Shown here piece after piece: positions 25,840-36,379 of a DNA stretch of 64,000 bases. A program made the translations under genes and the position numbers. The stretch comes from Brachybacterium alimentarium (lineage in GTDB: Bacteria; Actinomycetota; Actinomycetes; Actinomycetales; Dermabacteraceae). The notes under the pieces were generated by a model. The model was given only the letters and a program-made list of their open reading frames with translations. It was not told the DNA's origin and ran no database searches. Where the stretch lies: NCBI RefSeq assembly GCF_002332425.1, contig NZ_NRGS01000005.1:284114-348113 (forward strand). Direction: 5' to 3'. Position 1 is the stretch's first letter, and every line of letters begins with the position of its first letter.

Positions 25840-26155
25840 GTGTGTGGATCGTTCCTTCCGGTCCCGACTCGGTGCGCCGGAGTGACCTACGGGGTGATGC
25901 GTCTGGACTGTGGGGACGTGATCACCTGCGTCCGGCGATCACCGTGTTGCGATGAGACCAACGTAGGGGCCTGCGACCTGGAAAACAGCAGGCTTGGAAC
26001 AGCCGGGGATCGGACTTGACGGGATCTTTGCGCGACCGAGGGTCAACGTGACCAGAACCCGCCCGGGCTTGACGAACCGGCGAGATGGCAGCCACACGAC
26101 GAGCCCTGGTCGCGACCCTCCACCCGAAGGGGAGCCCGTCGGGATCCCCGGGGCA
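25840..26155. other. Long gap between NlpC/P60 gene and clpP1
   Basis: About 400 bases separate the divergent genes, with no open frame that looks real. On the NlpC side is an inverted repeat, GTGATC (25918-25923) with GATCAC (25937-25942), and a stretch CATCACCCCGTAGGTC (minus strand, near 25884-25899) that faintly recalls the 3' part of c-di-AMP riboswitches. The GGGGAACC-type core of that riboswitch is absent, so I leave it unassigned. Confidence 0.4.
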
Positions 26156-26206
26156 GTGCGCCTGCGGCGAACAGTGTCCCGCCCCTGTGCGCGCAGCGCC
26201 TAGAGT
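26156..26206 (+). promoter_or_regulatory. ClgR-like operator and -10 of clpP1P2
   Basis: GTGCGCCTGCGGCGAAC (26156-26172) is an imperfect palindrome with CGCC/GGCG arms, close to the actinobacterial ClgR site CGCYNANRGCG except for a G at the centre. It lies about 29 bases upstream of a TAGAGT -10 (26201-26206), i.e. where an activator would contact polymerase. ClgR controls clpP1P2 in Streptomyces and Corynebacterium. Confidence 0.4.
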
Positions 26207-26242
26207 CGTGCCATCGACGAATCCCGCTATGAAGGAGAACCC

Positions 26243-26884
26243 GTGACCTCCGTGTCCTCACAGAGCACCCACGCCTCCGCGCCCCGCGACGCGGCCGGTG
26301 ACACCCCGATGGGTCTGGACGACAACGTCTACCAGCGCCTTCTGCGCGAGCGCATCGTCTGGCTCGGTTCGGAGGTGCGCGACGAGAACGCCAACGCGAT
26401 CTGCGCGAAGATGCTCCTCCTCGCGGCAGAGGATCCCGACAAGGACATCTACCTCTACATCAACAGCCCCGGCGGCTCGATCACCGCCGGCATGGCCATC
26501 TACGACACCATGAAGTACATCCAGCCGGACGTGGTCACGGTCGCGATGGGCATGGCGGCGTCGATGGGGCAGTTCCTGCTGTCCTCGGGCACCAAGGGCA
26601 AGCGCTTCGCGACCCCGCACACGCGCGTGCTCATGCACCAGCCGCTGGGCGGCCTCGGCGGCACCGCGACCGACATCAAGATCCAGGCCGATCTCATCCT
26701 CTCGATGAAGAAGCAGCTGGCCGAGCTGATCGCCGAGCAGACCGACAAGAGCGTCGAGCAGATCACCGAGGACTCCGACCGCGACCGCTGGTTCACGGCG
26801 ACCGAGGCCCTCGAGTACGGCTTCATCGACAAGATCGTGACCGGGGCGAGCGACGTCACGGGCGGCGGCGGAACCGACGACTGA
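26243..26884 (+). CDS. clpP1: ATP-dependent Clp protease proteolytic subunit 1
   Basis: Serine protease subunit of the Clp complex, 213 residues from GTG with an AAGGAGA ribosome site. The oxyanion region [11 protein letters not shown] and catalytic Ser107 (GMAASMGQ), His132 (LMHQPLGG) and a C-terminal Asp in the [15 protein letters not shown] region are present. Actinobacterial ClpP1 and ClpP2 form a mixed double-ring tetradecamer. The N-terminal 20 residues are a Ser/Ala-rich propeptide likely removed. Forty-six bases ahead of clpP2, one operon. Confidence 0.96.
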   Translation: MTSVSSQSTHASAPRDAAGDTPMGLDDNVYQRLLRERIVWLGSEVRDENANAICAKMLLLAAEDPDKDIYLYINSPGGSITAGMAIYDTMKYIQPDVVTVAMGMAASMGQFLLSSGTKGKRFATPHTRVLMHQPLGGLGGTATDIKIQADLILSMKKQLAELIAEQTDKSVEQITEDSDRDRWFTATEALEYGFIDKIVTGASDVTGGGGTDD

Positions 26885-26930
26885 CCGTCCCTCCCGGCAC
26901 CCTCAGACACCTCTCACGCAAGGAGACCCC

Positions 26931-27614
26931 GTGACTTTCGATCCCCGCACCATCGGCGCCATGCCGACCGCCCAGGCCGGCGGGATGCCCACCTCGCGCT
27001 ACGTGCTGCCGCAGTACGAGGAGCGCACGGCGTACGGCATGAAGCGCCAGGACCCGTACACCAAGCTGTTCGAGGACCGCATCATCTTCCTGGGCGTCCA
27101 GGTCGACGACGCCTCGGCGGACGATGTCATGGCCCAGCTGCTCGTCCTGGAATCCCAGGACCCTGACCGCGACATCACCCTCTACATCAACAGCCCCGGC
27201 GGCTCGTTCACGGCCCTCACGGCCATCTACGACACGATGCAGTACGTCAAGCCGGACATCACCACGGTGTGCCTCGGCCAGGCGGCGTCCGCCGCCGCGG
27301 TGCTACTGGCCGCGGGCGCCCCGGGCAAGCGCCTCGCGCTGCCCAACGCGCGCATCCTCATCCACCAGCCCGCCATGGGCGGCGAGGGCGGCGGCGGCCA
27401 GGCCTCGGACCTCGAGATCCAGGCCAACGAGATCATGCGCATGCGCGAATGGCTCGAGGAGACGCTCGCCGACCACACCGGCCGCACCAAGGAGCAGGTC
27501 AGCAAGGACATCGAGCGCGACAAGATCCTCACCGCGAAGTCGGCCCTCGATTACGGGCTGATCGACCAGGTGCTGGAATCCCGCAAGGAGCCCCGCGCGC
27601 AGCTCTCCCGCTGA
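26931..27614 (+). CDS. clpP2: ATP-dependent Clp protease proteolytic subunit 2
   Basis: Second Clp peptidase subunit, 227 residues from GTG with AAGGAGA upstream. Ser120 (GQAASAAAV), His145 (LIHQPAMGG) and the [10 protein letters not shown] strand are present. A 30-residue N-terminal extension before the folded part is typical of actinobacterial ClpP2. Co-transcribed with clpP1, then ended by a 15-bp hairpin, so clpX downstream has its own promoter. Confidence 0.96.
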   Translation: MTFDPRTIGAMPTAQAGGMPTSRYVLPQYEERTAYGMKRQDPYTKLFEDRIIFLGVQVDDASADDVMAQLLVLESQDPDRDITLYINSPGGSFTALTAIYDTMQYVKPDITTVCLGQAASAAAVLLAAGAPGKRLALPNARILIHQPAMGGEGGGGQASDLEIQANEIMRMREWLEETLADHTGRTKEQVSKDIERDKILTAKSALDYGLIDQVLESRKEPRAQLSR

Positions 27615-27621
27615 CCGGGAA

Positions 27622-27673
27622 GACGTCGTCGGCCCCGTGGGTGCGCACCGCATTCCGCGGGGCCGACGACGTC
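27622..27673 (+). terminator. Terminator hairpin after clpP2
   Basis: GACGTCGTCGGCCCC (27622-27636) pairs perfectly with GGGGCCGACGACGTC (27659-27673) around a 22-base loop. It separates clpP1P2 from clpX. Confidence 0.75.
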
Positions 27674-27838
27674 GCCTCCAGGGCGGCCCGCCCGGCCGTC
27701 CGACGCAGCAGGATCCGAGGCCCAGCCTCCCGCGTCCCCGGCGCACGCCGGGGTACCGTGGTGCGGTCCGCAGATCCGGTTTCGGATCCCGGGCATGGAC
27801 GGATGACATGGTGAGGGCCTGACGAAAGGACACGGAGC

Positions 27839-29241
<1,403 letters not shown>

Positions 29242-29242
<1 letters not shown>

Positions 29243-29586
29243 TGAGCCAGCCCCCGCGCAGCGCCACGGTCGGCGAGGATCCCGTCGATCGTGCGCGCGA
29301 GATCCTCGTCGAGGAACGTCGCAGCATCGACAACATCGACGCCGCCCTCGTGCACCTGCTCGCCGAGCGCTTCGCGCACACCCAGCGGGTGGGCGTCCTC
29401 AAGGCGACCTACGGACTGCCCCCGGCGGATCCATCCCGCGAGCAGGAGCAGATCGCCCGCCTGCGCACCCTCGCCCATGACGCGGGCCTGGATCCGGTCT
29501 TCGCCGAGGCGTTCATGCGCTTCATCGTCACCGAGGTGATCCGCCATCACGAGCGGATCCGCGACGAGGGCCCCTCCCATGCCTGA
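29242..29586 (+). CDS. Monofunctional chorismate mutase (AroQ class)
   Basis: Converts chorismate to prephenate for Phe/Tyr synthesis, 114 residues, all helical. Helix 1 IDNIDAALVHLLAERFAHTQRVGVLKATYGLPPADPSRE matches the AroQ pattern with conserved Arg and Lys that bind substrate, and the helix 3 end is ITEVIRHHERI-like. ATG 29242 overlaps the clpX stop by one base, so it is translated from the same message. Linkage of clpX with a small chorismate mutase is an operon observation without a known functional reason. Confidence 0.88.
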
Positions 29587-29602
29587 CGCCCCCGCCGACT
29601 GG

Positions 29603-29608
29603 TAATGT
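29603..29608 (+). promoter_or_regulatory. Candidate -10 for a leaderless fdhA message
   Basis: TAATGT lies 7 bases upstream of the in-frame GTG at 29616. There is no Shine-Dalgarno before either candidate GTG (29607 or 29616). This spacing is typical of leaderless genes in actinobacteria, where transcription starts on the first base of the start codon. Confidence 0.35.
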
Positions 29609-32600
29609 GAGTCGCGTGACAAGCTTCCAGTTCCTCGAATGGCCGGTGATCCGGCAGCTTCGCGGCGCCGATCGACTCGGCCGGGGAGCTGCGGTCACCT
29701 CGAAGGCCACGCGGAGCACTGCGCCCCGCACCAGCGAGGCGGACACCGTGGTGCAGAGCGTGTGCCCGTACTGCGCCGTGGGCTGCGGTCAGAAGGTCTT
29801 CGCCAAGGACAACCGGGTCATCCAGATCGAGGGCGACCCTGATTCGCCGATCTCACGCGGTCGGCTGTGCCCCAAGGGCGCCGCGAGCGAGCAGCTGGTC
29901 AACTCCACGCGCCGCATCACGACCGTCCGCTACCGCCCCCCGTACGCCACGGACTGGCAGGATCTCGACCTCGACACCGCCATGGACATGATCGCGGACC
30001 GCTTCCTCGAGGCGCGCCGCAACCACTGGGAGGACGAGGACGAGAAGGGGCACCCGCTGAGGCGGGCGATGGGCATCGCGTCGCTGGGCGGCGCGACCAT
30101 CGACAACGAGGAGAACTACCTCGCGAAGAAGCTGTTCACCGCGGCCGGTGCCATCCAGATGGAGAACCAGGCCCGCATTTGACACTCCGCCACGGTCCCC
30201 GGTCTGGGGACCTCGTTCGGACGCGGTGGGGCCACGCAGTACCTGCAGGACATGGCCAACGCCGATTGCATCGTCATCCAGGGCTCCAACATGGCCGAGG
30301 CCCATCCGGTGGGCTACCAGTGGGTGATGGAGGCGCGCTCGCGCGGTGCTCGGGTGATCCATGTCGATCCGCGGTTCTCGCGCACCAGCGCCAACGCTGA
30401 CAAGCACCTGCCGATCCGAGCGGGAACGGACATCGTGCTGCTCGGCGCGCTCATCAACCACGTGATCGCGAATGACCTCTGGTTCACGGACTACGTCAAG
30501 GCGTTCACCAACGCCTCCTCGATCATCGAGGGCGACTTCGCCGACTCCGAGGACCTCGACGGGCTCTTCTCCGGTTTCGACCCCGCGACGGGCACCTACG
30601 ACAACGCCTCGTGGCAGTACGCCGATGCCTCTGCCGACGGAGCTGACGGAGCCGACGGAGGGCACGGTGCCTCGACGGCCACCGGCGTGCCTCACGGCGA
30701 ATCCCACGGAGAGTCCCACGGGTCCGGTGGCCCGCAGCTCGAGCACGGGGAGCCGGCCCGTGACGAGACGCTGCAGGACCCCCGGTGCGTCTTCCAGATC
30801 CTGAAGCGCCACTACGCCCGCTACACCGCCGAGATGGTCGAGGAGGCGTGCGGCATCTCCCGCGCGGACTTCGAGTACCTGGCGCGCTCGATGACGGACA
30901 ACTCCGGACCGGAGCGCACCACCTGCTTCGCCTATGCCGTGGGCTGGACGCAGCACGTCGGCGGTGCGCAGTTCATCCGCGCCGCCGGAGTGCTGCAGCT
31001 GCTGCTGGGCAACATGGGCCGCCCCGGCGGCGGCATCATGGCCCTGCGCGGCCACGCCACGATCCAGGGCTCCACGGACATCCCCACCCTGTTCAACCTC
31101 CTGCCCGGATACCTGCCCATGCCCAAGGCCGGCGCCCATGATTCGTTCGAGGACTACGTCGACTCGATCGGCTCGAAGTCCCAGAAGGGCTTCTGGGCGG
31201 AGTCCGAGGCGTACGCGGTGAACCTGCTGAAGGCCTGGTGGGGCGATGCCGCGACGGCGGAGAACGACTGGGCGTTCGACTACCTGCCGCGTTTGACCGG
31301 CGCCCACGGCACGTACCAGACCACGATGCGGATGCTCGAGGACGGGCTCGACGGATTCTTCCTGCTGGGTCAGAACCCGGCGGTGGGCTCCGCCAACGGC
31401 CGCATGCAGCGCCTGGGCATGTCGCACCTGAAGTGGATGGTGGTGCGCGACTTCTCCATGATCGAATCGGCCACCTGGTGGAAGGAGGGGCCGGAGATCG
31501 AGTCGGGCGAGCTGAAGACCGAGGACATCGCCACCGAGATGTTCTTCCTGCCCGCCGCGAACCACACCGAGAAGGCCGGATCGTTCACCCAGACCCAGCG
31601 CCTGGTGCAGTGGCGCCAGCAGGCCGTCACCCCGCCGGGGGACTGCCGCAGCGAGCTGGCGTTCATGTTCGAGCTCGGCCAGCGCCTCCGCGAGCGCCTG
31701 CGGGATTCGACCGACCCCCGAGACCGGCCGCTGCTCGACCTCACCTGGGACTACCCGACCGATGAGCACGGTGAGCCCGATCCGGAGTCCGTGCTCAAGG
31801 AGATCAACGGCTATCACGTCGGCGGCGAGCAGGACGGCGTGCCCCTGTCGTCCTACACCCAGATAACGGCCGACGGCACCACCGCGGGGGGCTGCTGGAT
31901 CTATACCGGCGTCTATGCGGACGGGGTCAACCAGGCTGCCCGGCGCAAGCCCGGCAGCGAGCAGGACAGCACCGCGGCCGAGTGGGCGTGGGCCTGGCCC
32001 GCGAACCGTCGGATCCTCTACAACCGCGCGTCCGCCGACGCCGACGGCAAGCCCTGGAGCGAGCGCAAGAAGTATGTGTGGTGGGACGAGGACACCCAGC
32101 GGTGGACCGGCAAGGACATCCCGGACTTCCCGGCGGACAAGCATCCGCACGACCTCGGGGATGCGGACGAGGGCGGCGCTGCCGCCCTCGCCGGGAACGA
32201 CGCATTCGTCATGCAGGCCGACGGCCGCGGCTGGCTGTTCGCGCCCTCGGGCATGGTCGACGGTCCTCTCCCCACGCACTACGAGACGGTCGAGTCGGCG
32301 ATCCCGAACCCGCTGTACGGCCAGCAGGCGAACCCCACCCAGATGACCATCACGGATCGCGACAACATGAACGCCCCGGGCATCACCGGTACGGCGGCCG
32401 AGGGCGAGGTCTACCCGTACGTGTTCACCACCTACCGCCTCACCGAGCACCACACCGCCGGCGGGATGAGCCGCTTCCTGCCGTACCTGGCCGAGCTGCA
32501 GCCCGAGCTGTTCTGCGAGGTCTCTCCGGAGCTCGCCGAGGAGGTCGGGCTGGAGCAGAACGGCTGGGCGACGGTGATCACCCCGCGGTCCGCGATCGAG

Positions 32601-32984
32601 GCCCGGGTGCTGGTCACCCGACGCATGAGGCCGCTCCAGGCGGCCGGCCGCACGGTGCACCAGATCGGGATCCCGTACCACTGGGCGCAGGGCACCGAGG
32701 CCGTGGTCTCCGGTGATGCGGTCAACGACCTGATCGGGATGAACCTCGATGCCAACACGCAGATCCAGAACTCCAAGGTGATCGCGTGCGCCCTGCGCCC
32801 CGGCCGTCGTCCGCGCGGGCCCGCCCTGCGTGATCTGGTGGCAGACTTCCAGGATCGGGCCGGGATCAGTCCGACGACGGCGGAGAGCACGCTGGACATC
32901 GGTCCGACCACGGCTGAGCCGTCCGCTGAGCTCGCGGTCGACGACCCCCGAGGGGCCGACACCGCCTCTGGAGAGGAGCACTGA
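29607..32984 (+). CDS. fdhA: Selenocysteine-containing formate dehydrogenase, catalytic subunit
   Basis: Molybdenum/tungsten-bis-MGD enzyme oxidising formate to CO2, 1125 residues when the in-frame TGA at 30180-30182 is read as selenocysteine (residue 192). Upstream are the [4Fe-4S] ligands in VCPYCAVGCGQ and GRLCPKG (Cys53, 56, 60, 88). Right after the TGA comes HSATVPGLGTSFGRGGAT, matching the conserved Sec-His region of FdnG-type enzymes, and the frame stays open to 32984. The molybdopterin dinucleotide-binding domain fills the C-terminus. No twin-arginine signal is seen, so the enzyme should face the cytoplasm. An Asp/Gly/His/Ser-rich insert (about 340-380) is extra. The start is GTG 29607 or 29616. 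First gene of fdhA-fdhB-nrfD; stop overlaps fdhB (TGATG). Confidence 0.95.
30180..30216 (+). promoter_or_regulatory. UGA selenocysteine codon with bacterial SECIS hairpin
   Basis: TGA (30180-30182) is followed after 11 bases by stem GGTCCCC (30194-30200), loop GGTCT (30201-30205) and stem GGGGACC (30206-30212). The loop matches the GGUCU of the E. coli fdhF SECIS, and the distance to UGA is the same as there. The bulged U of the E. coli stem is not present. This is the site SelB should bind during decoding. Confidence 0.85.
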
Positions 32985-34018
32985 TGGGATCGCTGATCGA
33001 ATCCGCAGGACGCCCGGGCGCCGATTCCGGCTGGGAGCACGAGCATCCGCGCAAGGGGTTCTTCACCGACACCTCCATCTGCATCGGCTGCAAGGCCTGC
33101 GAGGTGGCCTGCAAGGAATGGAACCAGAACCCGACCGACGGGGACCTCGAGCTGCTCGGCTCCTCCTTCGACAACACCGGGGAGCTGGGTGCGAACACGT
33201 GGCGCCACGTGGCCTTCGTGGAGCAGGATTCCGAGCGCATCGAAGAGGCCAAGGAGTCGGGCCGACGCCTCGTCAGCCTGGGCATGCCCACGGTGGGCCC
33301 CCGCTCCAGCGGACCGCGCCCCGGTGCCCCCTCCACCCCGGGCGGCCGTCCTGGCGATGACCTGACCGGTGAGGACACCACCCCGCCGGACACCCCCGAG
33401 TTCCGCTGGCTGATGTCCTCTGACGTCTGCAAGCACTGCACCAACGCCGGCTGCCTGGACGTGTGCCCGACCGGCGCGCTGCACCGCACCGAGTTCGGCA
33501 CCGTCGTGGTGCAGCAGGACGTCTGCAACGGCTGCGGGACCTGCGTGGGCGGTTGCCCGTTCGGCGTGATCGAGCGTCGGGACGACGGCACCATCTCCCC
33601 GCGCTCCTCCCGCGACGAGGGGGAGCAGAAGGATCCCGACCACGGGACCGCCAACAAGTGCACGCTCTGCTACGACCGGCTCGTCGTCGGCGAGACCCCC
33701 GCGTGCGCGCAGACCTGCCCGACCACCTCGATCAAGTTCGGCGACCGCGAGGACATGGTCGACAGCGCCGAGGAGCGTGTGCAGCAGCTGCACTCCCAGG
33801 GCATGACCGAGGCGCGCCTGTACGGCGCTAACCCGCACGACGGCGTGGGCGGGATCGGCTCGGTGTTCCTGCTGCTGGACGAGCCGGAGGTCTACGGCCT
33901 GCCGCCGGACCCCCAGGTGCCCACGAAGGAGCTCCCTCAGATGTACCGGACCGCCGGCGTCGCCGCTCTCGGGATGGTCGCCGCGACCGCCCTCGCCTTC
34001 CTCGGAGGGCGTCGGTGA
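32984..34018 (+). CDS. fdhB: Formate dehydrogenase iron-sulfur subunit
   Basis: Electron-transfer subunit of 344 residues with four [4Fe-4S] cluster motifs: CIGCKACEVACKEWN, CKHCTNAGCLDVCPTGAL, CNGCGTCVGGCPFGVI and CTLCYDRLVVGETPACAQTC. The C-terminus has a single hydrophobic helix (TAGVAALGMVAATALAFLG), which should anchor it to the membrane beside the NrfD subunit. An inserted Pro/Gly/Ser-rich loop lies between clusters 1 and 2 (about 95-130). ATG overlaps the fdhA stop by one base and the stop overlaps nrfD by 4 bases, so the three subunits are made in step. Confidence 0.95.
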   Translation: MGSLIESAGRPGADSGWEHEHPRKGFFTDTSICIGCKACEVACKEWNQNPTDGDLELLGSSFDNTGELGANTWRHVAFVEQDSERIEEAKESGRRLVSLGMPTVGPRSSGPRPGAPSTPGGRPGDDLTGEDTTPPDTPEFRWLMSSDVCKHCTNAGCLDVCPTGALHRTEFGTVVVQQDVCNGCGTCVGGCPFGVIERRDDGTISPRSSRDEGEQKDPDHGTANKCTLCYDRLVVGETPACAQTCPTTSIKFGDREDMVDSAEERVQQLHSQGMTEARLYGANPHDGVGGIGSVFLLLDEPEVYGLPPDPQVPTKELPQMYRTAGVAALGMVAATALAFLGGRR

Positions 34019-35211
34019 CGCACGCAGCCCATTCCGAGTACGACTCCTACCGGCCCCCGGAGCCGCCCCGGCGCAGGCGTCGACGCGGCGGGGGTCTCGG
34101 CAGCCGCTCCGGACGGCCGGGCCGCCCCGGCCAGGCCGGTGGTGGCGACGGCTCGCGCGAGATGCCGATGGTCGAGGACGTCGAGTTCAGCTCCTACTAC
34201 GGCCGTCCCGTCGTCAAGGCTCCGCCGTGGGAGTGGCCGATCGGCCTGTACCTCTTCGTCGGCGGGCTGGCGGGCGGTTCCGCGCTGCTCGGCGCCGGCG
34301 GATCCCTGACCGGCCGTGCCGGGCTGCGCCGCACGGCACGCCTCACCGCCGTCGGCGCCGTCGGGGTGGGCCTGCCGGCACTGGTCATGGACCTCGGGCG
34401 CCCGGAGCGGTTCTTGAACATGCTGCGCGTGTTCAAGCCGACCTCGCCGATGAGCATGGGCACCTGGCTGCTCTCGGCCTTCGGCACCGCTGCCGGTGTC
34501 GCCGCCGCAGGTGAGATGGACCGGATGACGGGGGAGCGGCTGCCGCTGGGCCGGCTCCGACCTCTGCTGCGCGTCGCGGAGGGCGCGGGCGGTGCAGGCG
34601 CCGCCGTGCTCGGCGCGCCGCTGGCGGCGTACACGGCCGTCCTGTTGGGCGATACTGCGGTGCCGACCTGGGCTGCCTCGCGCAAGGGTCTGGCCTATGT
34701 GTTCGTGTCCTCGGCCGGGATGGCCGCAGGCGGCGCAGCCATGATCACGACCCCGACGGCGGAGGCCGGACCTGCCCGAACCCTGGCCGTGCTCGGCGTC
34801 GCGGGGGACCTGATCGGGATGCGCTTCACGAAGGAGCAGATGCATCCGCTGGAAGCCGAACCGCTCGAGACCGGCGGCGCAGGGTGGAAGCTCCGCCTCT
34901 CCGAGGGCCTCGCGATCGCGGGCGGTCTCGGCACGCTCCTGGGAGGACGCCACCGGGGGATCGCGACCCTCAGCGGCCTCGCGCTCGCCTCGGCCTCGGC
35001 GCTGACTCGCTTCGGGGTGCTCGAGGCCGGGCTGGAATCGGTCAAGGATCCGCGCCGCGTCATCGAACCGCAGCGCGAGCGCCTCGAGAAGCGCCGTGCC
35101 GCCGGCATCACCGACGACTCGATCACCACCGGCCCCCGCCCGGCAGCTCCGGAGCAGCCCGGATCGGACTCCGAGTCGCAGGTGCCGGGGTCGGCAGCAC
35201 CGATGGAGTAG
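34015..35211 (+). CDS. nrfD: NrfD/PsrC-type membrane subunit of formate dehydrogenase
   Basis: Polytopic quinone-reactive subunit of 398 residues from GTG. After a basic, Gly/Arg-rich N-terminus come YYGRPVVKAPPWEWPIGLYLFVGGLAGGSALLG (the typical NrfD first helix) and about eight helices, with the conserved LVMDLGRPERFLNMLRVFKPTSPMSMGTW loop. It would take electrons from FdhB to menaquinone, in place of the cytochrome b subunit of E. coli FDH-N. The C-terminal 60 residues are hydrophilic. Its stop codon lies inside a 15-bp tandem repeat array. Confidence 0.93.
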   Translation: MTHAAHSEYDSYRPPEPPRRRRRRGGGLGSRSGRPGRPGQAGGGDGSREMPMVEDVEFSSYYGRPVVKAPPWEWPIGLYLFVGGLAGGSALLGAGGSLTGRAGLRRTARLTAVGAVGVGLPALVMDLGRPERFLNMLRVFKPTSPMSMGTWLLSAFGTAAGVAAAGEMDRMTGERLPLGRLRPLLRVAEGAGGAGAAVLGAPLAAYTAVLLGDTAVPTWAASRKGLAYVFVSSAGMAAGGAAMITTPTAEAGPARTLAVLGVAGDLIGMRFTKEQMHPLEAEPLETGGAGWKLRLSEGLAIAGGLGTLLGGRHRGIATLSGLALASASALTRFGVLEAGLESVKDPRRVIEPQRERLEKRRAAGITDDSITTGPRPAAPEQPGSDSESQVPGSAAPME

Positions 35212-35261
35212 TACCCGAAGGAGTGGGTCTCGAAGGGGTGGGCACCGATGGGGTGGGCTCC
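35202..35261. repeat. Four 15-bp tandem repeats across the nrfD stop codon
   Basis: Units GATGGAGTAGTACCC, GAAGGAGTGGGTCTC, GAAGGGGTGGGCACC and GATGGGGTGGGCTCC follow one another without gaps. The first contains the nrfD stop TAG (35209-35211). The array fills most of the short gap to the convergent selD gene. Confidence 0.75.
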
Positions 35262-35322
35262 GAGGAATCTCGCGTCGGAGCTCCGGGACCGCTGGCCGCG
35301 CCGGTCAGCGCGCGGGGACGGC

Positions 35323-36348
35323 TCAGCGCACGTCGATCCCCGCACCCTCCACCGTCTCGCCGATGATCGGGTACCCCGGGACCTCGCCGACCACGAGCAG
35401 CCCGCCGGACGTCTGGGCATCCGCGAGCAGCAGCAGATCGTCCTCCGTGATGCCCGCTCCGGGGCGCACGCTCTCGCGCACCCACTCGAGGTTGCGACGG
35501 GTCCCGCCGGAGACGTAGCCGTCGCGCAGCGCCTCGGCCGCCCCGTCGATCAGCGGCACGGAGGCCCGGTCGAGCACGACGCCCACACCGGAGGCCCGCG
35601 CCATCTTGTGCAGATGCCCGAGCAGACCGAAGCCGGTCACATCCGTCGCCGCTTCGGCCCCGGCGGCCAGCGCTGCCTTCGCGGCATCCCGGTTCAGGGA
35701 AGTCATGCTCGCGATCGCGGCCTGGGAGACGTCGCCGGTCGTCTTCATCCGGTTGTTCAGCAGGCCCACGCCGATCGGCTTGGTCAGCGTGATCGGCAGC
35801 CCGGCCCGGGCGGCGTCGTTGCGCAGCAGACGGTCCGGATCCGCAGTGCCGGTGACAGCCATGCCGTACTTGGGCTCGGGATCATCGACCGAGTGCCCGC
35901 CGATCACCGGTACGCCAGCCTCCTTCGCGACCTGCAGACCGCCCGCGAGGACCTCGCGGAGCAGGTCGAAGGACAGCACGCCGCGCGGCCAGCCCACCAG
36001 GTTGATCGCCACCACGGGGTCCCCGCCCATGGCGTAGATGTCCGACAGGGCGTTCGCGGCGGCGATGCGGCCCCAGTCGAAGGGGTCATCGACCACCGGC
36101 GTGAAGAAATCCGCGGTGGAGAGCACAGCGGTCCCGCCGTCGATGCGCACGGCCGCGGCGTCGTCGCCGTCGTCCAGTCCCACGATAACCGAGTCGTACT
36201 GCTGGCCGGACAGGGCCGCGACGACCTCCTCGAGCTCGCCGGGCGGGATCTTCGAGGCGCAGCCACCGCCGTGCGCCATCGTCGTCAGGCGGATCGTCGG
36301 AGTCGTGGCGGAGGGCGTGCTGACAGGAGAGATCGGGGAGTCGCTCAT
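35323..36348 (-). CDS. selD: Selenophosphate synthetase
   Basis: Makes selenophosphate from selenide and ATP, the selenium donor for SelA, 341 residues. The N-terminal glycine-rich loop is HGGGCASK with catalytic Cys30 and Lys33; many organisms have Sec in the Cys position, this one has Cys. The VGLDDGDDAAAVRID motif with ATP/Mg-binding Asp, the ALSDIYAMGG motif and TDVTGFGLLGHLHKM are conserved. It faces nrfD and is divergent from selC-selA-selB, so the selenium genes share a 221-base promoter region. Confidence 0.96.
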   Translation of the reverse strand: MSDSPISPVSTPSATTPTIRLTTMAHGGGCASKIPPGELEEVVAALSGQQYDSVIVGLDDGDDAAAVRIDGGTAVLSTADFFTPVVDDPFDWGRIAAANALSDIYAMGGDPVVAINLVGWPRGVLSFDLLREVLAGGLQVAKEAGVPVIGGHSVDDPEPKYGMAVTGTADPDRLLRNDAARAGLPITLTKPIGVGLLNNRMKTTGDVSQAAIASMTSLNRDAAKAALAAGAEAATDVTGFGLLGHLHKMARASGVGVVLDRASVPLIDGAAEALRDGYVSGGTRRNLEWVRESVRPGAGITEDDLLLLADAQTSGGLLVVGEVPGYPIIGETVEGAGIDVR

Positions 36349-36379
36349 GCTCGGAGCCTACCCATCCGCATGCCGTTCT

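Noticed and set aside
25860-25980. c-di-AMP (ydaO) riboswitch before the NlpC/P60 gene
   Set aside because: Only a weak match to the 3' part is visible; the GGGGAACC and AACCCGTCAGC core motifs are missing. A covariance search could overturn this.
30180-30182. In-frame stop splitting fdhA into two genes or a pseudogene
   Set aside because: Position equals the Sec site of the family, the next residues match the conserved region, a SECIS hairpin follows, and all sel genes are adjacent.
29853-32981. Open frame of over 1000 codons on the minus strand
   Set aside because: Antisense shadow of fdhA with Arg/Gly/Val-rich low-complexity translation and no ribosome site.
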